In this document: positions 58,092 to 64,000 of the stretch, piece after piece | How positions within the stretch are numbered: position 1 is the first letter of the stretch | How the letters are laid out: the number at the start of each line of letters is the position of its first letter | Assembly (NCBI RefSeq): GCF_051954455.1 | Contig: NZ_JBQCHS010000030.1 | Location: 79,344-143,343 of the forward strand | Direction of reading: 5' to 3' | DNA: 64,000 bases | Origin: Pseudolysinimonas sp051954455 | GTDB lineage: Bacteria; Actinomycetota; Actinomycetes; Actinomycetales; Microbacteriaceae | The notes under the pieces: model-generated | Database searches by the model: none | The model's input: only the letters and a program-made list of their open reading frames with translations | What the model was told of the DNA's origin: nothing | Made by a program: the position numbers and the translations under genes

Positions 58092-58973
58092 CTGAAAGCC
58101 AACGCTCTTTCCCCCGCACGACTGGCGCGCAACATCGTCCTCGTCGTTCTTCTCGCCATCGTCGTCGTCGCGGGGATCTTCGCCTTCACGGCGGGGCCCG
58201 CCGACTTCCACGGGCCGTCGATCGCGGAGTTCAACCCCGCGCCGGTGCTCTTCGCCGGCACGCCGTTCGAGCTGAACCGCATCATGCTGATCCGGCTCCT
58301 CGTGGTCGTCGTCCTCGTGCTGCTGCTCTGGCTCGGCTCGCGGAGCATGAAGATCGTGCCTTCGCGCGGTCAGGTCGTCTTCGAGTTCGTCCTCAACTTC
58401 GTCCGCAAGTCGATCGTGATCGACACGCTCGGCGAGAAGGACGGCAAGCGCTTCATGGGCCTCATCATGGGGATCTTCTTCACCGTGCTGGGAATGAACC
58501 TGACGGCGACGATCCCCGGCCTGCAGATCGCCGCGTCGGCCAACGTCGGCCTCCCGCTCGTGCTCGCGGTCGTCTCGTACGTCGCGTTCATCTACGCGGG
58601 CATCAAGAAGTTCGGGCTGCGCTACTTCAAGAACGCGCTGATCCTGCCGGGCGTGCCGATCTTCCTGCTGCCGTTCCTCGCGATCCTCGAGTTCCTGTCC
58701 ACGTTCATCGTGCGCCCGGTCACGCTGATCCTCCGACTGCTCATGAACATGGTCGCGGGGCACATGCTCCTCGTGCTGTGCTTCTCGGCCACCCAGTTCT
58801 TCATCGTCACCCTGCTGTTCTCCGGCAACTTCCTCGGGCTGCTCGGCATCGGCAGCTTCGCCTTCGGCATCGCCTTCGTCGCCCTCGAGATCTTCGTCGG
58901 CGCCCTACAGGCCTACGTCTTCGCGATCCTGACCGCCATCTACCTGCAGATGTCGCTGGCCGAAGAGCACTGA
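58092..58973 (+). CDS. atpB: ATP synthase Fo subunit a, apparent CTG start
   Basis: Proton channel subunit. The frame has no ATG, GTG or TTG between the in-frame stop at 58029 and GTG 58245. Starting at 58245 would remove the first membrane helix (ARNIVLVVLLAIVVVAGIFAF) and the family segment DFHGPSIAEF. CTG at 58092 has GGAG six nucleotides upstream and gives a 293-residue protein of normal layout. The conserved helix with the essential Arg reads RPVTLILRLLMNMVAGHML, followed by FVALEIFVGALQAYVFAILTAIYL. I infer CTG initiation; a sequencing error hiding an ATG is the alternative. Confidence 0.85.
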   Translation: MKANALSPARLARNIVLVVLLAIVVVAGIFAFTAGPADFHGPSIAEFNPAPVLFAGTPFELNRIMLIRLLVVVVLVLLLWLGSRSMKIVPSRGQVVFEFVLNFVRKSIVIDTLGEKDGKRFMGLIMGIFFTVLGMNLTATIPGLQIAASANVGLPLVLAVVSYVAFIYAGIKKFGLRYFKNALILPGVPIFLLPFLAILEFLSTFIVRPVTLILRLLMNMVAGHMLLVLCFSATQFFIVTLLFSGNFLGLLGIGSFAFGIAFVALEIFVGALQAYVFAILTAIYLQMSLAEEH

Positions 58974-59020
58974 CACATCGGCCGATCGGCCACCTCAACC
59001 ACCCTCGAAAGGAAAAACCC

Positions 59021-59242
59021 ATGGACGTCGCCGGACAGCTCGCTCCGCTCGCCTTTGGTCTCGCCGTCATCGGCTCCGGTATCGGTGTCGGCATCGTGAT
59101 CGGCAAGACCATCGAGTCGGTCGCCCGTCAGCCCGAGCTGCAGGGTCGCCTGCAGGGTCTGATGTTCCTCGGCATCGCGCTCGTCGAGGCGCTCTGCTTC
59201 ATCGCCATCGCGGTCGCCTTCATCCCGTTCCCGAAGCCGTAA
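59021..59242 (+). CDS. atpE: ATP synthase Fo subunit c
   Basis: 73-residue hairpin of two membrane helices: the Gly-rich first helix GLAVIGSGIGVGIVIG, the polar loop RQPE, and the proton-carrying Glu56 in ALVEALCF. There is no Na-type ligand pattern, so H+ is likely. GAAAGGAA precedes the ATG. Confidence 0.97.
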   Translation: MDVAGQLAPLAFGLAVIGSGIGVGIVIGKTIESVARQPELQGRLQGLMFLGIALVEALCFIAIAVAFIPFPKP

Positions 59243-59269
59243 CCGTCCCTTCCGATCTAAGGAGTCCGA

Positions 59270-59836
59270 ATGCGTGACGCATTCGTCCGGGCGGCCGGGG
59301 GCGAGGGGAACACCAACCTCCTCATCCCGTCCATCCCGGATCTCTTCTGGGGCACCCTCGCCTTCGTCATCATCCTGATCTTCGTGATCTGGAAGGTCGT
59401 GCCCCGCATGAACGCGGCGCTCGACGCCCGGCGCGAAGCGATCGAGGGCGGCCTCAAGAAGGCCGAGGAGGCCCAGGCCGGTGCAGCCGAGGCGCTCGAG
59501 AAGTACAACGCCCAGCTGGCCGAGGCGCGCGCCGAGGCGGCGCGCATCCGCGACCAGGCCCGCGAGGACGCGAAGAAGATCCGCGCGGAGCTGCTCGAGC
59601 AGGCCAACGCCGACGCGGACCGCGTGAAGGCGACCGCCCAGGCGACCATCGACGCCGAGCGCGCCGCGGCCCTGGCGTCGCTGCGCACCGAGGTCGGCTC
59701 CCTCGCCCTCGGACTCGCCTCGACGGTCGTGGGCGAGAGCCTGTCCGACGACAAGCGCTCGACCGCTCTCGTCGACCGCTTCCTGGCGGACCTCGAGACG
59801 GCCGACGCGGCTGCGGCACAGGCCGGACGCAAGTAA
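59270..59836 (+). CDS. atpF: ATP synthase Fo subunit b
   Basis: 188 residues: a short extracytoplasmic start, one membrane helix (about 27-47; FWGTLAFVIILIFVIWKVVP), then a long Ala/Glu/Arg-rich coiled coil of the peripheral stalk. TAAGGAG lies ahead of the ATG. Its TAA overlaps the ATG of atpH (TAATG). Confidence 0.96.
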   Translation: MRDAFVRAAGGEGNTNLLIPSIPDLFWGTLAFVIILIFVIWKVVPRMNAALDARREAIEGGLKKAEEAQAGAAEALEKYNAQLAEARAEAARIRDQAREDAKKIRAELLEQANADADRVKATAQATIDAERAAALASLRTEVGSLALGLASTVVGESLSDDKRSTALVDRFLADLETADAAAAQAGRK

Positions 59837-60627
59837 TGGGCGCCTCGTCCCGAGTCGCTCTCGCCGCTGCGGTCGACGCCCTCGCCTCGGCGAAGGGCGT
59901 GACCGTCGCGACCGGCGAACAGCTCATGACGGCCGGTCGCGCGGTCGAGGAGTCGGCGCAGCTGCGCACGATCCTCGGCGACCCGTCGATCGAGCCGGCC
60001 GAGAAGTCCGCCCTGGTGGCGAAGATCTTCCCGGGCCTCGAGGAGAGCGCCGCCGCGCTGCTCGCCGGCATCGTCGAGTCGCGCTGGTCGAACGGCGCAG
60101 AGCTCGTCGCGGGCATCGAGGAGGTCGGCATCCGCGCGATCGCGCAGGGCGACGGCCACACCAAGGCCATCGAGACCGAGCTCTTCGCCTTCGCGCGGAT
60201 CGTCGCGAGCGACCCGGAGTTGGAGCTCGCGCTCGGCAGCAAGCTCGCCGCCGGCGAGGGCAAGGCGTCGATCGTCGACGCTCTCCTCGCGAAGAAGGCG
60301 CACCAGGGCACGCTCGCGATCGTCGACCACCTCGTGCGGAGCCCGCGCGGGCGCCGTATCGGCGAGATGCTCAGCGCGGCCGCCGACATCGTCGCGAGCG
60401 CTGCCGGACGCCGCGTGGTCACCGTCACCTCCGCGATCGCGCTGAGCGCGACGCAGCAGGACCGCCTCGCGTCGGCCCTGAAGGCGCAGTACGGCGCCGA
60501 CATCCAGATCAACTCCGTGCTCGACCCGTCCGTCGTCGGCGGTGTGCGCGTGCAGATCGGCGACGACGTCATCGACGGCACCGTCGCGACGCGCCTCGCC
60601 GATTTGCGACTCCAGCTCGCCGGCTGA
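59836..60627 (+). CDS. atpH: ATP synthase F1 subunit delta
   Basis: 263 residues, of which the last ~175 match the OSCP/delta domain that joins the stalk to F1 (KSALVAKIFPG, GRRIGEMLSAAADIVASAAGRRVVTVTSAIALS, DPSVVGGVRVQIGDDVIDGTV). As in other actinobacteria it is longer than the ~177 residues of the E. coli subunit. Translation is coupled to atpF by a one-base overlap. Confidence 0.95.
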   Translation: MGASSRVALAAAVDALASAKGVTVATGEQLMTAGRAVEESAQLRTILGDPSIEPAEKSALVAKIFPGLEESAAALLAGIVESRWSNGAELVAGIEEVGIRAIAQGDGHTKAIETELFAFARIVASDPELELALGSKLAAGEGKASIVDALLAKKAHQGTLAIVDHLVRSPRGRRIGEMLSAAADIVASAAGRRVVTVTSAIALSATQQDRLASALKAQYGADIQINSVLDPSVVGGVRVQIGDDVIDGTVATRLADLRLQLAG

Positions 60628-60665
60628 CCCCGGCATCCAGACCACCCACGTCAGAGGGAACCAAC

Positions 60666-62303
<1,638 letters not shown>

Positions 62304-62358
62304 CGTCGGTCGAGCCCGTCGACATCAACGTCCCGACCATCTGAGAGGAGGCGACCGC

Positions 62359-63261
62359 ATGGGAGCCCAGCTCCGTGAATACCGCGCCCGGATCCGCAGC
62401 GCGCAGACCACGAAGAAGATCACCCGCGCGATGGAGCTCATCGCCGCGAGCCGCATCCAGCGCGCCCTCGCACGGGTCAAGGCGTCCGCGCCGTACGCCC
62501 GCGCGGTGACGCGCGCCGTGTCGGCGGTCGCCACCTACTCGAACGTCGACCACATCCTGACGACCGAGCCGGAGCGCATCGACCGCGCCGCGATCGTCGT
62601 GCTCGCCTCCGACCGCGGTCTCGCCGGTGCGTTCAACGCGAACGTCCTGCGCGCCGCCGAGGAGCTCGCGACCCTGCTGCAGGGGCAGGGCAAGGAGGTC
62701 GTCTACTACCTCGTCGGCCGCCGTGCGGTGGGGTACTTCGCCTTCCGCAAGCGCCACTTCGAGCAGGTCTGGACCGGCGACACCGACACTCCGCAGTTCG
62801 GCACGGCGAAGGAGATCGGCGACGAGCTCGTCCGCCGCTTCATCCAGCCGACGCCGGAGGGCGGCGTGGACGAGATCCACGTGGTCTACAACCGCTTCGT
62901 CTCGATGCTGACCCAGGAGCCCGAGGTGGTCCGCCTCCTCCCGCTCGAGGTCGTCGAGGGCGTCGAACAGCCCGAGGACAAGGACGCGGTCTTCCCGCTG
63001 TACGAGTTCGAGCCCGACCCGGCCGAGGTGCTCGACGCACTGCTGCCCGTCTACATCCAGTCGCGCATCTACAACGCGCTGCTGCAGTCGGCGGCCTCCA
63101 AGCACGCGGCGACGCAGAAGGCGATGAAGTCGGCCTCCGACAACGCCGACTCGCTCATCCGCGACTACACCCGCCTGGCGAACAACGCCCGCCAGGCCGA
63201 GATCACCCAGCAGATCTCCGAGATCGTGGGCGGCGCCGACGCCCTGAGCTCGGCGAACTAA
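62359..63261 (+). CDS. atpG: ATP synthase F1 subunit gamma
   Basis: 300-residue rotor shaft: N-terminal helix AQLREYRARIRSAQTTKKITRAMELIA and C-terminal helix YNALLQSAASKHAATQKAMKSASDNADSLI with the family signature. GAGAGGAGG stands before the ATG. Confidence 0.97.
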   Translation: MGAQLREYRARIRSAQTTKKITRAMELIAASRIQRALARVKASAPYARAVTRAVSAVATYSNVDHILTTEPERIDRAAIVVLASDRGLAGAFNANVLRAAEELATLLQGQGKEVVYYLVGRRAVGYFAFRKRHFEQVWTGDTDTPQFGTAKEIGDELVRRFIQPTPEGGVDEIHVVYNRFVSMLTQEPEVVRLLPLEVVEGVEQPEDKDAVFPLYEFEPDPAEVLDALLPVYIQSRIYNALLQSAASKHAATQKAMKSASDNADSLIRDYTRLANNARQAEITQQISEIVGGADALSSAN

Positions 63262-63276
63262 GGACAAGAGGAAACC

Positions 63277-64000
<724 letters not shown>

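Noticed and set aside
58245..58973. atpB starting at GTG 58245
   Set aside because: It would lose the first membrane helix and the DFHGPSIAEF region, and no ribosome binding site precedes it.

Overview
The window is chromosomal DNA of a very GC-rich actinobacterium, most likely a member of the Microbacteriaceae. The indicators are frequent GTG starts, the Kgd-type E1/E2 fusion of 2-oxoglutarate metabolism, a GuaB1-type GMP reductase, a RamB-like regulator, an IdeR/DtxR-type iron box, and the actinobacterial order rho-prfA-prmC...tsaC-wecA-atpI-atpBEFHAGD. I see no prophage, insertion sequence, CRISPR array or rRNA.

Layout. 1-13 kb: kgd (minus, cut by the left edge), guaB1, two CNNM/HlyC-type CBS membrane proteins behind a short leader peptide, an Old Yellow Enzyme with a HAD hydrolase, then nnrD, a GT87-like membrane protein, a thiamine-binding-type protein and an MFS pump. 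13-16 kb: a minus-strand signalling cassette of histidine kinase, kinase-like membrane partner and LuxR-type regulator. 16-19 kb: metX and metY. 19-21 kb: PadR regulator with a DHA2 efflux pump. 21-36 kb: accessory genes, many in divergent pairs with very short spacers. These are a broken acyltransferase, two SDRs, MFS, alpha/beta hydrolase-PRTase-S51 peptidase-ung, GNAT and VOC proteins, a GntR-controlled ABC exporter, an amidase, a stand-alone SIP protein behind an iron box, a flavin disulfide oxidoreductase, a DUF4333-like lipoprotein and an arginase-family protein. 37-42 kb: GTP-type PEP carboxykinase divergent from a RamB-like regulator, glycerate kinase, tRNA-Arg(CCG) and a lipoprotein. 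42-55 kb: argS, DUF2993 and LOG proteins, lysA-hom-thrC-thrB, rho-prfA-prmC. 55-64 kb: HAD, tsaC, wecA and the F1Fo ATP synthase operon, cut inside atpD by the right edge.

How it works together. Core blocks cover the TCA branch point (kgd), gluconeogenesis (pck with its likely regulator), the aspartate-family amino acids (lysA, hom, thrC, thrB, metX, metY), translation and transcription termination (argS, prfA, prmC, tsaC, rho) and ATP synthesis. Most operons are tightly packed, with ATGA/GTGA stop-start overlaps.

The most striking non-coding patterns are these. Many genes have a TAnnnT-like hexamer 6-8 nt before the start codon, which suggests leaderless mRNAs. Five divergent pairs, 17 to 26 bp apart, share overlapping -10 elements. 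There is a two-copy element of about 71 bp bounded by AAGTTCAGG and CCTGAAYTY, one copy lying between two near-identical copies of the argS 3' end. A second, REP-like hairpin repeat supplies the ends of several genes.
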